This document shows positions 46,375 through 58,382 of a DNA stretch of 64,000 bases, in pieces. The stretch is from positions 39,495,598-39,559,597 of the forward strand of contig OX123182.2 in NCBI GenBank assembly GCA_944739405.2. Direction: 5' to 3'. The translations under genes were made by a program, and so were the position numbers. Numbering within the stretch: position 1 is the stretch's first letter; each line of letters begins with the position of its first letter. The DNA comes from Euclidia mi. Lineage: Eukaryota > Arthropoda > Insecta > Lepidoptera > Erebidae. The notes beneath the pieces are model-generated. The model was not told the origin of the DNA and did not search any database. It saw nothing but the letters and a program-made list of their open reading frames with translations.

Positions 46375-47786
46375 TCAAGTGAAGGAATTAAAAGTCTCAT
46401 ACAAACGTGGACCCCTTTTTGAACTCCCCGTTTTAATGATGAATTTACTAATATCACTTGTGGAACCGATATACAAAGTTTCATCCATTCAACATCCATT
46501 GAAGTTTTTTTATGTTAGAAAATGGGACACCTTTTCTTAAGTATTAAGTAAAGTGACTTCGAAAACTGCTTTCTTGGTGTTCACTAACGTCATCTGAGGA
46601 ACCTATGTACAAAGTTTGAAGTTAATCCAATGAAGGAATAAAAAGATTTCATAGAAATTCCGACGCCCCTTATTAACCCTTTATGGTTACAAATTACAAA
46701 AAGATTTTCTTAATGCTTACTAAGGTCATTAGAGAAACCAATATAGAAAGTTTGAAGTCAATCCACTGAAGGAATAATAAGTTTTGTTTAATACACACTT
46801 TGAACCCCTATCTTACCACCTGAGGGTAGGAATTTTCAAAAAACAAATTCTTAGTGTTCATTATCGTCATTTGATGAACCAATATACAAAGTTTGAAGTC
46901 AATCCACTCAAGGAATAATAAGTTTCATACACAATTTGCCCCCCTATCTTACCCTCCGAGGGTAGGAATTAAAAAAAACGAATTCTTTGTGTTCACTATC
47001 GTCATTTGAGGAACCAATATACAAAGTTTGAGGTCAATCCACTGAAGGAATAATAAGTTTCATTTTATACAGACTTTGAATCACTATCTTACCCCCTGAG
47101 AGTAGGAATTTTCGAAAAACAAATTCTTAGTGTTCACTATCGTCGTTTGAGGAACCAATATACTAAGTTTGACGTCAATCCATTAAAGGAATAAAAAGTT
47201 TCATACAAACTTTGACTCCTATCTTACCCCCTTAGGGGAGGAGTTTCCAAAGAAACAAATTTTTAGTGTGCACTATCATCATTTGGGGAACCAATATATA
47301 AAGTTTGAAGTTAATCCATTGAAGGAATAATATGTAACACACTTTGACCCCTGTCTTACTCCCTGAGGGTCGGAATTTAAAAAAAACAAATCCTTAGTGT
47401 TCACTATAGTCGTTTAAAGAACCAAAATACAAAGTTTGTAGTCAATCCATTAGAGAGATAAAAAGATACATGCATTCTTTGACCCCCTATTTTACTCCGT
47501 TAGGGGAAGAATTTCCAGAAAAATAATTCTTAGTGTTCTCTATAGTTGTTTGAGGAATTAATATACAAAGCTTAGAGTCAATCGATTGAAGGAATAAATA
47601 GTTTCATACAAACTTTGACCCCCAGTTTTACCCCCATAGGGGTGTAATTTTCAGAAATCCTTTCTTAGTGCTACGCTACCCTCCTTAAGGAACATACATG
47701 CTAAATTTCATTTTCTAGTGACCTGTAGTTTCGGCTGTAGCGTGTCTGTCAGTCAGTCAGTAACGCAAGGATTTTATATATTAAGA
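46375..47786 (-). mobile_element. Helitron-like copy dominated by ~135-141-bp tandem units
   Basis: Eight or nine units carry AAAGTTTGAAGTCAATCCA; the positions I could place are 46611, 46747, 46888 and 47023, continuing to about 47567. Each also has TTCTTAGTGTTCACTATCGTC and a GTTTCATACA block. The right end carries the family 5' terminus (GACTGACTGACAGACACGCT on the minus strand), finishing near 47786. No 3' CTAG end is found on the left, so the copy is truncated there. Confidence 0.75.
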
Positions 47787-49412
47787 TAACTTTTCTGTTT
47801 GAACATTTTCCCTCCCGGGTGACACTCCCTCTGTGTAATAAGCGTAAACAGTGCAATTAAAAGTACAGACAGCTTTTCCGTAAAGTGTTAAAGTATAAAT
47901 TGTGAGTAGTAGCTTTTTAACTTATAAAACAGAAAGTTGTCTTTCTGGCTGATGGTACGTTTTATGTCAATAAGACGTGTTACGAATGCTACGAAACTCT
48001 TAGAAATACAAACTTCGTAGCTCGATCTATTTTGTATTCATAATAAATCACACAAGTATTCATATTTGACAACATTATGTCCAGTCACGACTTTAATATA
48101 ATATTGTATTGTCTGTCTTATTAACAAGTGCCGAGGTGGCATTCTAAACTATTGACGTCCCTTGCAAAGAAATATAACCTTAGGGCATAGAAGTAACACT
48201 AAATAACAACAACGATTGCTATGATTGATATCTTCTTTCTAATGGCACATGCAGTATGATAGAAAGAGCTGTCGATAGGTTTAGCAGCACGCTCTTATAG
48301 CAGCCTCGTGGTAGGCAAACAGTAGACAAAACATAGAGCTAGGAAACCGAGTGTTGTTCGTAACAGTGATGATTTATCGATAAATATTTTTGGTCAAATG
48401 CCTAACTTTAGTATGTGTCGATATATTTAAGCCGTAGAAGTAAACAACTAAAATATTGAAATTGTAGTTTTTGCTGTTGACGCCGGACAGTGCTTTGCAA
48501 AGACTTGCCAGACAGACTACTAAAAATTTCACGTGTTTAATTGTCGTTTTAGCCATAAAATCTATTGACAAAAAATATTCATAAACTAATGAGCGATGCG
48601 TGGCGATGAGATGCTAAGAAACTGTCACTTAGATTATTTATTGTACGAATTATACCAGATTGGCTAATGCGGCAGGCTTTGGCAATTTGTGTGCGTCGCA
48701 TCATATCACGTTGCTTGCTATCGCTTACGTTGGACACTGCTTGATATTTTTAGAGTTGTAGGTAATCCAAATTGTAATCCGCCAGCACAAATGATTCGCC
48801 TTTATGTAAATATTAGTACAGCAGTGCAGCATTAGTACTTTGACAACCCAGTTGGCGTGAGTGCAACCGACTGCCACGCCGAAGCTTGCGGGTACGATTC
48901 AGTTTTACATTCATGTCCGATAGTTTGTTTCGGTATTTATCCCTCATTCAAAAAACATCGATATCTCCTTTCACTGTCAAATCCCATCACTCCTTAATGA
49001 TGGGATTTGATAGCACGGCTGTTTAGAGAATGCAGTCAAAGATATGAGTCTGTAAGGAGTTTATGCCTCTTTAAATGAGATGCGTAATTTGACGTTATGA
49101 TTAAGCAACTAAGACCAACTGACATTACATGTTGCACGTTCGGTATAAGGAAATATGGCGAGCATGTTCTCTCTAGTCTAAACGTCCAACCTCTCTGGTC
49201 CCTTGTCTTGTCTTGACAATAGACGCGACGCGCTTGAGGACCGTAGAGTTCTCGGAATTCTGAATGGACAATAATTGTTTACTTACAATATGTCTGATGA
49301 CATTTTTTTTTGGAAAATAATGATGGGAATTTAAACTTTCGTGGTGACGAATATTAGTTTTAGATTTTCCATCAGAGTGTGTTGATACAATGTTGATTAT
49401 GCAAATGATATA
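47787..49412. other. Unassigned DNA with one hairpin
   Basis: No gene is supported. A perfect 13-bp inverted repeat (TCAAATCCCATCA, 48977-48989, with 48998-49010) lies in it. Confidence 0.5.
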
Positions 49413-51290
49413 CATTCAGTCAAAAAAGTATCCGGAACGGATTATTCATTTATGGTTCCAAATTCATTCTTGTTTTTTTTTGTTGTTGATATGATTGTTA
49501 TGATTGACACAACTGTTTTCCATTTTGGCGCGGCGTTTGAGTTACATCTATTAATTTATATTAAATACAGTGTGGTTTTTAGTTATATCATATCTAGTGT
49601 GAATTGCGAATTTCATAATGGACAAAAACATCGAACAAAGACTTTGCCAAAACATTTGCACCGTCAATGGAATTTCGTGTTCGGAGTAACTGAAAATGTT
49701 TCAGAAGGATTACGGTGAATCGATCAATTCGATCAAAAACTCGTGCTTATGAGTGGTACAAAGCATTCAAAAGCGGTCGAGATGTGGTGGAAGATTTGCC
49801 TCACTTTGGTAGGCCATCAACGTCTACAACTGAAGTTAACCATACCAGAAAATCCTCATTCCACTTTGAGAGACATAGTCGCCGAACTTTCGGTACCTCA
49901 CGAGTCGATCCGTACCATTTTAACTTACCATTTGGGTATGAAATACCCGCTCGGCTAGTCCCAAAAGACCTGAATTTTCTCCAAAACCTCAATCGAATGA
50001 GAGTCACTGAGTATATGTAGAAGGGTCCATATTGGCTCACCTAAAGTTCTTTTTCCGAAATTGTTCTTCCTAATGATTTGTAATCCCAATGATCACTCTT
50101 CCTAAATTTTTTCATCCTAAAGTTTTCATTCATACTATTTGTAGTGCAACCGGCGATGCTCAGTCATAACACTCATGTTTCCGAAAATTGTAATTAATAA
50201 TATCATTAATATAAATGTATTTAAACTCCTACTGTTTTTATCATAACGCTTTTATCCCTAAATATAATTACCATAATATTTTCACTCATACTCAGAAAGA
50301 GACATTTACCAAGTGTAATAAAAATATATGAAACTTTTACTTAGACACTTTTAGCCTTATATTTAGGTGTTTTATACGATAGAATCTAGAAAATAAATGA
50401 TTTGCCATAATAACACTTTTTTGGCTAAATTTTTCTAAGTCCTCGCGCCGTAGCGCCCCCAAGGCTACACTCCAACCGAAATTCATAAAACACGACTCAT
50501 TCACGGTTATGTTTATGGCCTGGGAGTTTATACTGAAGTTTTAACCGTATCTAAACCAATAACTATAGGACCGATTCGGTTCTGGCACTTCGCCGGCCGC
50601 TGCCGCGGCACGCTCGCTTCGCTCGCTTGGCTCGTGCGTTGGGGTCACAGTTCTAACCTAACCTAAACCAATAATTATGAATAGGACCGATTCGTTTCTG
50701 GAACTTGACCATTGTACTATTGTGTATTTGTACCATGGTACTATTATTCTTATATGTTATACATGTTATGTGAAAATAAAGTTACACAAAATTAATGTAT
50801 ATAATACTTATGATTACTTGTAAACTAGTCAACAAGCTTCGGAGTGGCACCTTCGAACTGAACCGAAACCGAAAAAACAACGCCAAACTCGTTCAAAAGT
50901 CAAAGTCATGTTGAGTGTTTTCTATCACTATCGCGGTGTTGTGCACTCGAAATTCTTGCTGTAAGGTCAAACGGTAAAAACGAATATTATTGAGCGTTAT
51001 GCGGCGTTTAAGACAGTAAATTCGACGAAAATAGCCAGCCATTTGTGGAGAGAAAATTCTTGGATTTTGCACCACGATAATGCGCCTTCACACAAGCCCA
51101 TCATTGCGTTCAAGTCAGCTGGAGCCACATCCCGGCACTTTAAGAACCCGTTTTCAATCGGTAGAAGACATAAAGGAGATTTCGCGGCGAGAACTGATCT
51201 CAATGCCGGAAGCAGCCGAGCGTTTAAAAATTGTTTTTATGATTGTGTGGTGTTTTAGTTGGTGTTAGTTAGTACTTTGATGGTGATAAA
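49413..51290 (+). pseudogene. Mariner-type transposase, heavily disrupted
   Basis: A terminal-repeat-like start, CATTCAGTCAAAAAAGTATC, follows TA at 49411-49412, as expected for mariner. The transposase start lies at 49619 (MDKNIEQRLCQNI); then, in shifted frames, come KTRAYEWYKAFKSGRD, AELSVPHESIRTILTYHLGM and RLVPKDLNFLQNLNRMRV. About 800 bp of foreign DNA (50021-50826) replaces a short conserved segment. The gene resumes at 50827 with SQQASEW-type sequence, then WILHHDNAPSH, which holds the second catalytic Asp. The region with the third Asp is deleted, and the remainder (RFQSVEDIKEISRREL) trails off near 51290. No 3' terminal repeat was found. It is long dead. Confidence 0.8.
50021..50826. 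mobile_element. Unidentified insertion inside the first mariner
   Basis: This non-coding block separates the two halves of the transposase. It contains AAGTTCTTTTTCCGAAATTG, a repetitive TTCCTAAT/CATCCTAAAG section, a GC-rich patch GCCGCTGCCGCGGCACGC, and the phrase AACCTAAACCAATAA twice (about 50550 and 50660). I see no inverted ends or target duplication. It is presumably a decayed transposon whose insertion went with a small deletion. Confidence 0.45.
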
Positions 51291-54077
51291 ATAAAAGACC
51301 ATGGGCAAAAATGTATGAAACCTGGGCTCACCCACCAACAGAGATGATATCACTTTGAATATACTTGTTAAGCACTTAATATAAAGATATAAACTCATTT
51401 TGCGAAGAATCCATGGGGTTATTTTGCTATAAATATTTTTCTCCTACCATAAATAAACTATAATCCTGTAAAGTAATGCTGTGATGGCATTGTAGTTTTT
51501 GTTGTTTGACATCTTTAACTAGTTTTAATTCCAGGTGCAAAGAATACATAAACAACAGCTGCTAACAGTTAAAAATATGTTTATTAACATTTCAATCAAT
51601 ATTAATAATAATATCGTTTAGATGACCTGCCGGTGGATTAAATTGTATATGCCGAGAGGAGAGGATACACGAAAACACACAGCTAACACCGAGAGAATCA
51701 CTAGTCGACTGACTGAGAGCATTGAGAGCAGACGGACGCCCGGGCAGGCGTCCGAGAGGTGTGAGAGGGGTTTTCAACACTCTCCGTGTTGTAAATCACA
51801 CGGCCGCAAGCACATCTATTGTTTACCATTATTTTAAAGTATATATTGTTACTATAACAATTTTATGACTAACAATCATATTTTTCTACAAAATCTATTT
51901 AAATACATATCTTTTTTCTGCAATGGAATTGAAGGTGGTGCAGGTAGTAACAATTTTAGTACGAACAAAATCTTTTAAAATGGCATAATATGCCATAACT
52001 CTGTTGGACATTGACCCCAATTTGACTCATGGTCGTTTGGATGAATAACATGTAATATTACTGATCTTTGCCCGGTACTTTCTTGACGGAGTAGTATATC
52101 AAAGAGGTAATACAGTAAGTACTGCATTTACGGCAATTTAAGTTTGATGTTTAGGTTCATCCGTTCTACTCCAGAAAGGGGCGGGATAGTACCTTCTTAG
52201 AAAGCTGAAGTCGAAAGTGTCAATGTAACGTACGTTGTATATTACAAGTAGAATAGCAGCAGTGAAACCCCTGCGAGAAAGTGGGCTACGTAACTAATAA
52301 AAATCACTTCACTTGTTATTACAGCACGTACTTTATGTGTCCGATACATCCAGCTATGAATAATTCCAGAAAGGAATAAAGATCTGATTCTTCACTTCCA
52401 ATATTCATAAATTCCAGAAGTGTGTATGTAGACATATAGATATCGTGTTCAATTCCATTTACTTTATTGAGAGTTACACGCATTTCAATCAAATAGACAA
52501 GTAAAGACTTGCCCGCACCATTTGTATACTCTTTGGCCCGCACTAGACAATCTCTCTGCGGCGCGGTTGACTTTACAAACATTAGTGGAATGACTCAACA
52601 ATATCGAGACTCTAAATAACAGTTTGTGGATTTGACATTTTAGAGTAGCCAGACTAAGTACACGCAGAGCACTAAATCATAATATTGCGCTGTACACTAA
52701 ACACATATGTTTACTATTATGCTGAATCTTGGATAATGCTTGAGCAAACTAATATCGTTTAAGTAAATAGTAAAGGAATGGCTAATAAACAGCGATAAAA
52801 TTATATATGTGCATATAAATAACGCAGCAATGCATTTTGACGATCGACTTGACGATCTAGTTTGGATCGCGGGCTGCGGGCTGATGCGGGTGGCTCATGA
52901 TCGGTCTATAAGGACAGCCTTGGGGCCAGCCATTTTGTTTCATCTTTCTTTTAGATATACCGTATAGATAGATCTTTAAAAATGAGATTAATGTTCCTAA
53001 AACCATTGTTTCTCAAAGTCAAGCGTTTAAAAGATAGACGCTCTCAAGTGGAAAAATTAGAGCCCCGCCCTCTTACTTTTAAAGCAGTAGAGTGACAAAT
53101 CTAAAAAAAAATAAGTGGTAGATTGTAATAAAATCTTCCAACGAAAAACTGGTTTGAACCACATGTAATCAGCAGTTTTTGAAATTTAGCACATGTCAAA
53201 AAACTGCAAATATAACTTTGTCGTTCACACAAACACTATGGAAAACAAAGCTATTTTAGGGGCGAAAAATTGTTACTGGAATTTGGTTGGGTGAAAGTAA
53301 GGGTATGTTTAATGGATAACTCTACTACGGAACCCTTCATAGGCGAGTCCGAATCACTCTTGATTTAATTATTTTAGTAATTTAATATGTAATACAAAGT
53401 CCTTAAACTAAAAGCTACCGGCTAAGATATCTTGTGTATGATGAAAATTTCTAGAACAAATATAATCTATTGTTCGTACGTTGATGAACTAGTACTATTT
53501 ATTACGTAAATAATACTTCACGAAGTGCATTCGTTCTAAGTCACTGAATGAATTCTAAAATATTAGAAAACTAGACTGCCCGCGCCTCCACCCGCTTGAA
53601 TTATATACCTAAACTTTTTCCCCAATAGGTACAAAATGTTAGGTTTCAACAGGTGAGATTACTCTCATGTGGGTGCATAAGCGTATATTTAGGTATCATT
53701 TTATCACTGATCGCCATGTATCGAAAATTTACCAATATCAACGACAACACGGAGCTGCTAAACCATTATCTTACTTTTTTTCCAACAGCAATCAACAACA
53801 AAAATGGAACAGTAAAAATTCCTGCTTCTTTGTTTCGTTTTAATTAAAAATTAACATTTTGTAGCGGCGGCGGCCGTGTGTTCTTTTAATCATTTTTAAT
53901 AACACATAAACATTGCTGTGAAAACGTGCCATCCCAGATGAAAATTTAATTTCAGCATACACAGTCGAATTTACTGTGCAAGTTGCTAGTGTTGTACATC
54001 CACACCAGATCGTTCAAATAGTAAAACAGAAAGCTTTTCTTCGTATCGAGAGTTTAGAGTAAGGTTTTGTGCCATGT
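51291..54077. other. Unassigned DNA
   Basis: No gene is supported. A Helitron-type minus-strand 3' terminus relic lies near 53570 (ACTAGACTGCCCGCGCC). A short palindrome GACGCCCGGGCAGGCGTC occurs near 51734. The 52319-52582 minus-strand frame is motif-free. Confidence 0.4.
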
Positions 54078-54661
54078 TGCTAGAGTTAACACAACAATAG
54101 GCTCTAGAAATAAGTCTAAATAAATGTGTAAAATTAGTTAAAATTCGACTTACATACTTACTTACTGATAAAGATTGCCGTGTGGTTGACGGCATAGAAT
54201 ACAAGTGTCACCACCCCCTATCTTCCCGTGGGTGTCGTAAGAGGCGACTAAAGGATAACACGATGCAAATACCATCTTTGCGTAGAGACGGAAAACTCGA
54301 CATCAAACCCTATACGACTGCCTCGTTAGTCTCGCGGCATAAATGTGCGCGTGGGATCGGGAGGTCCCGGATTCGATTACTGGGTCGGGCAGTGTTATTG
54401 GGTTTTTCTGTCACGAAATTCTCAGTAGCAGCACGGAGTCTGGAAATGTGCCCAGTACGGCAATAGGCTCGCCCCTTATTACGTGGGACTAAAGTATATC
54501 TGGCGAAAAGTGGGTGTAGAAATACACCTCTGCCTACCCCTTCGGGGATAAAAGGCGTGACGATATGTATGTATGTATGTATGCTAGAGTTAACACAACA
54601 ATAGGCTCTAGAAATAAGTCTAAATAAATGTGTAAAATTAGTTAAAATTCGACTTACATAC
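54078..54661. repeat. 80-bp perfect direct repeats flanking a SINE
   Basis: The same 80 bases, beginning TGCTAGAGTTAACACAACAA and ending TTCGACTTACATAC, occur at 54078-54157 and 54582-54661. The composite SINE (54177-54581) and about 19 bp of extra sequence (TTACTTACTGATAAAGATT) lie between. Usual SINE target duplications are 5-20 bp (32307-32322 here is 16), so this is exceptional. A template-switch duplication at insertion or a later tandem duplication are possible causes. Confidence 0.9.
54177..54581 (+). mobile_element. Composite tRNA-derived SINE
   Basis: The copy is almost identical to 32323-32704: head GCCGTGTGGTTGACGGCATA, tRNA-like B-box region (GTCCCGGATTCGATTACTG), tail CTGCCTACCCCTTCGGGGAT and a (GTAT)n end. 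The B box is slightly mutated. The open frames on both strands mirror those of the other copy and are not genes. Confidence 0.82.
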
Positions 54662-55837
54662 ATCATGCTGCATAACAGGATATAATTCATTTTCACGAAA
54701 GAAAATGAACATTATATGATTGCCCTCATTTCATATTGTATGAGATAAAGTCATGAAGAAGTCCTGCGGAATACAAATGTGGATTAAACTCGCGCGTAAC
54801 TTTTCTTACTCTTGACTCTGTTTGAGAACGAGCTAAGAACAAAAGAGGCCTGATAGCCAGCAATGCTTTCGTTTCCTATGGATATACTATTAATTGGAAT
54901 TATAACACCTTATACATTGCAATTAAGAAGTAAAATTTGTTTTAACTTGACAAGTTACAATAAATATAGTTTTATCACCTGCTAAAGTTTTCTATGTCTG
55001 CTGTACGTCTTGTTTTGTGTGAAAGTAACATGCCTGATCGTTGTCACCTGCTAAAATTACACGTAAAATATTTGCCGCGTATATTTTCATCATTGCTTTG
55101 TTTCACTGTTTCGCTCGGCATCAAGAAAAGCACAGCCTGCAACTTCTCGGCACACTATATCATTCCTCTACTGCACTATCTTGCTCTGCATTAGTAGCAA
55201 GATACACTTCATGAATACTCCGCATTACGTCATTTTACTGTTTTGCTGTTCTGCTCCGGTGGTCAGATGACATCAGCAACGATCAGGACACTTTTTCATA
55301 AAACTATTGCAAATAATACACATGATGAGAAGTAATATTGATGCTGCCACTTATATACTGGCCAGTACATAAAGTGAGTTCTACGGTAATGTATGTGTGA
55401 ACATACTCTCATCATCACACGAGGTATGAAAGTAACAAAATGTAATACAATATCTATTATATACCTAATTATATTTTGACAGTAGTTATAGTAGTAACAA
55501 GAGCGTGGGTGATAAATATACATGTGTAGCTAGTACATACTTGTATTTGTTTGATATAAAGAGGGGGCAATTTTCCCGTTATCTTGCGATGTGTGCTTAG
55601 GTTCGAATGTCCACAAACAACTCTGTGTAAACTTACGAGTAAATATTATATGATGTACAAATAGAGTGCCGATTTAATCCCAGTAAAATCACCTCTCGTA
55701 TCCCCACTTACATCATTATTTTAGTGAAGCGGCCTTTGTATAACTTGAGAATATGAATAAATATGTATGAGAAGATAAATTGAGTGTTTGATACTTGAAG
55801 AAGAAACATTGAGCGATATGTTTAATTTTTATGTACA
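54662..55837. other. Unassigned DNA
   Basis: I recognise no gene, RNA or repeat with confidence. A 66-codon frame at 54994-55194 has no motif. Confidence 0.45.
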
Positions 55838-55935
55838 GTCAAACAAGTCGGCAGTGGACCAGTTTGAAAAAAAATCCCATGGCTCGCCCATAGAGTCCAG
55901 GCACACTAGAAACTGGTTTTTTATACGAGGGTCAA
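55838..55935 (+). repeat. Dispersed repeat, inverted partner of 32870-32966
   Basis: The segment contains CAAACAAGTCGGCAGTGGAC, CCATGGCTCGCCCATAGAG and CACACTAGAAACTGGTTTT. It is the reverse complement of the segment near 32.9 kb. Confidence 0.7.
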
Positions 55936-56089
55936 GTGTGTAAAGTAGCGCTGGAAGCGACGATGCCTTGCTGAGTGATTCTCGCCCTTATGGTGGCCTA
56001 GCGGGCTGTTGTTCGATTGTACGTGTATTAGCTATCGTTAAAGTAGGATACTGTTGTAGTTTTGTTTGTTGTTTTTCGTGAGAGTGTGT

Positions 56090-56330
56090 GGCCGACTCTG
56101 ATGTCGGAGTTTTCAGACCGCCTGAAGGCCTCCGACATGGCCTAACGATCCTTATCCTTAGACAAGATCCGGGACCGACAGCTTTACGTAGCCTCCGAAG
56201 CACGGTAGCGCTCAGATGTGAAGGCCACAAACGGTCACCCATCCAAGTGGCGACCTGTGTAAACGTTGCTTAACTTTGCCGATCTATTACGAACGGCAAG
56301 CCAAGTCTTGCTATGAGAGCTACCGTACTG
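56090..56330 (-). repeat. 5S-rRNA-derived repeat (SINE3-like)
   Basis: On the minus strand, AAAGTTAAGCAACG, then about 20 bases on CACTTGGATGGGTGACCG, matches the internal control region and 3' helix of 5S rRNA in order and roughly in spacing (56232-56285). The 5S 5' and 3' ends are replaced by unrelated sequence (GTGCTTCGGAGGCTACG, GATAAGGATCGTTAGGCC). This is therefore a 5S-derived retroelement or pseudogene rather than a working 5S gene. Confidence 0.65.
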
Positions 56331-56830
56331 TTGTAGTAAAAACTAGTTAGTGGATAACTTTCAGTTACTTTTTTTGTTGGGTTCCACAGAAAAAGCGTTT
56401 TGTTTGCCGAACTTTTTTAATACACTCTGATTAAATTGGTCTTGGGTCGCAATATGTTGAAGCTTTCTTGAGGCTCACCAACGTCAATTTCATCGTAAGG
56501 TAGCTTACTACAAATCCTGGTTTACGATGTAACCCAAAAGAATGAAAACCCTGCCAATACGATGCGACGTACGTATATAAAATATATTTACACGTCATGT
56601 ATTATAATGTACGTGTTGCCAATTCTTTTGCACTGATGGAGTAGAACAAATGCAGAGACGAGCATATAGCCCAGGCACTTTTCTTTTGTATTTTATCCAC
56701 AATATCATCAACGTAAATGCTACTTAGTGATTCGTTCTAATTTAAGCATATAATTTACATTGTATAATAAGTACGTACGTATGTCAATACATAATTTTCC
56801 TGGGGCTTCTAATTATCATGTGGTAATACT

Positions 56831-57063
56831 GTCCGTGTGGTGACGGATTAAGAATACGGAATGTCACCACCCCATATCATCCCAGGGGTGTCGTAAGAGC
56901 CGACATAGGTAGCATATTATGCAGAGAACAGCACTGTAAGAGAAGGAAAACTTGATTCAAACCCTATACCAACTTGTTTGGCCAGCGTGGTATAGTAGGC
57001 CAATTCCTCCTTTTAAAGGAGAGGCCTAGTCCAGCAGTGGACTGTTAAAGGCTGATGATGATG
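56831..57063 (+). mobile_element. GAT-tailed SINE with short target duplication
   Basis: It has the same family organisation as 2460-2712 and 14448-14680: CCGTGTGGTGACGGATTAAG head, GGAGAGGCCTAGTCCAGCAG block, GATGATGATG tail. The flanking repeat is AATACT (56825-56830 and 57064-57069). Confidence 0.78.
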
Positions 57064-57353
57064 AATACTTTTGATCCTAACATTTTCTCGTTATGCGAAA
57101 AGCAAAATTTTCTTGAATATATTCAAGCTCATACTTTACCCGATTTAAGAACAGATTGTACACTATAACTAGGCATATTAACATAAACAGAACTATAAAT
57201 TAAATAATACTGAAAGTGCTAAAGTTTCAATATATGTATTGTTATTTTGGCGTCTAATGTATCTTGTATATTTTTGTGTTTTCTTTATTTTTTTCGCCAC
57301 TGAAAATTTCGGGAATCAAGGAAGTGACACAACATTACTATTTAAAAATGTAT

Positions 57354-58382
57354 TTATTGCTTTTCGAAGTATTCACCGCGAAATTTGACACATTTTTTCA
57401 TACGATGGAACCAATCCTTGTAGCAACCATTCCATTCGGAAGTCTCCAAAATGGCCGTTTTGTAGGCGTCCACAGCTGCTTCAGGTGATGAAAATCTCTG
57501 TCCACGCAATTTATTCTTTATTTTAGGGAAAGTATAGAAATCATTAGGGCTTAGGTCGGGGCTGTACGGCGGATGGTCTAATAATTCTATGTTTTCTTGC
57601 TCTAAAAACTGTTTTGTTCTGTGCGCGGTGTGAGAACTCGCATTGTCGTGATGGAGGATGATGCGGCGGTTGCAGTTCTCTTTACGGAGTTCAGAAACGA
57701 AGTGTGGCAAACAAATGCTAGCATACCATTCGGCATTAACCGTTTTTTGTCCCTTAAGAGGAATAATCGTAACATGGCCGGTTTTGGAGACAAACGTGGC
57801 CACCATTTTTTTTTGCAACACTCCGTGAACGAAACTTTTTTGTTGGCTTTAACTCATTTTCGAACACCCTAACTCGTGACTGTTTTTTTGTTTTGGACGC
57901 GTATATCCAGGATTCGTCACCTAATACGATATTGTATACAACATTTGAGGATCCTGCGTGGAATCTTTCGAGAGTTCTGACGCACCAAGTAACGCGATCC
58001 GCTTTTTGCTCTTCACAGAGCGAATGCGGTATCCATCGGGAAAACAACTTTTTTACCCCTAATTGTTCATGCAAGATTATTTGTATTTGACACATGCCAA
58101 TGTCTAAAGTTGCCTAAATTTCATAAAATCTTCCTCAATCAGCGTACGCACAGCATCAACGTTTTCTTGGGTGACTGCAGTTTTTGGACGACCTTGACGG
58201 GGATCATCACTGAGCTTGACACGTCCACGTTGAAATTCAACAAATCAGCGATAAATTGTGGTTTTGGATGGGGCTTCATCACCAAATGCAGAAATCATTC
58301 GGTCAACACACTGTTTTTGTGTTAAACCACTTCAAAAGTCATAATAAATCATCGCTCTTGAATTTTCTTGAGTCAATTCCAT
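57354..58382 (-). pseudogene. Mariner transposase (DD34D type), decayed
   Basis: A start codon at 58382-58380 begins MELTQENSRAMIYYDF. The N-terminal helix-turn-helix region follows (CVDRMISAFGDEAPSKTTIY and RQGRPKTAVTQENVDAV). The catalytic domain holds the first Asp in VLGDESWIYASK, the second in RIILHHDNASSHTA and the third in HPPYSPDLSPNDFYTF; the last two are spaced as in the mariner DD34D pattern. The C-terminus is KFRGEYFEKQ, with the stop at 57354. Stops and several frameshifts (near 58120, 57880 and 57800) disable it. The final 155 codons (57354-57821) are still open. Terminal inverted repeats were not identified. Confidence 0.88.

Noticed and set aside
56220..56330. Functional 5S rRNA gene on the minus strand
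   Set aside because: Only the internal region matches; the 5' and 3' ends are unrelated sequence.
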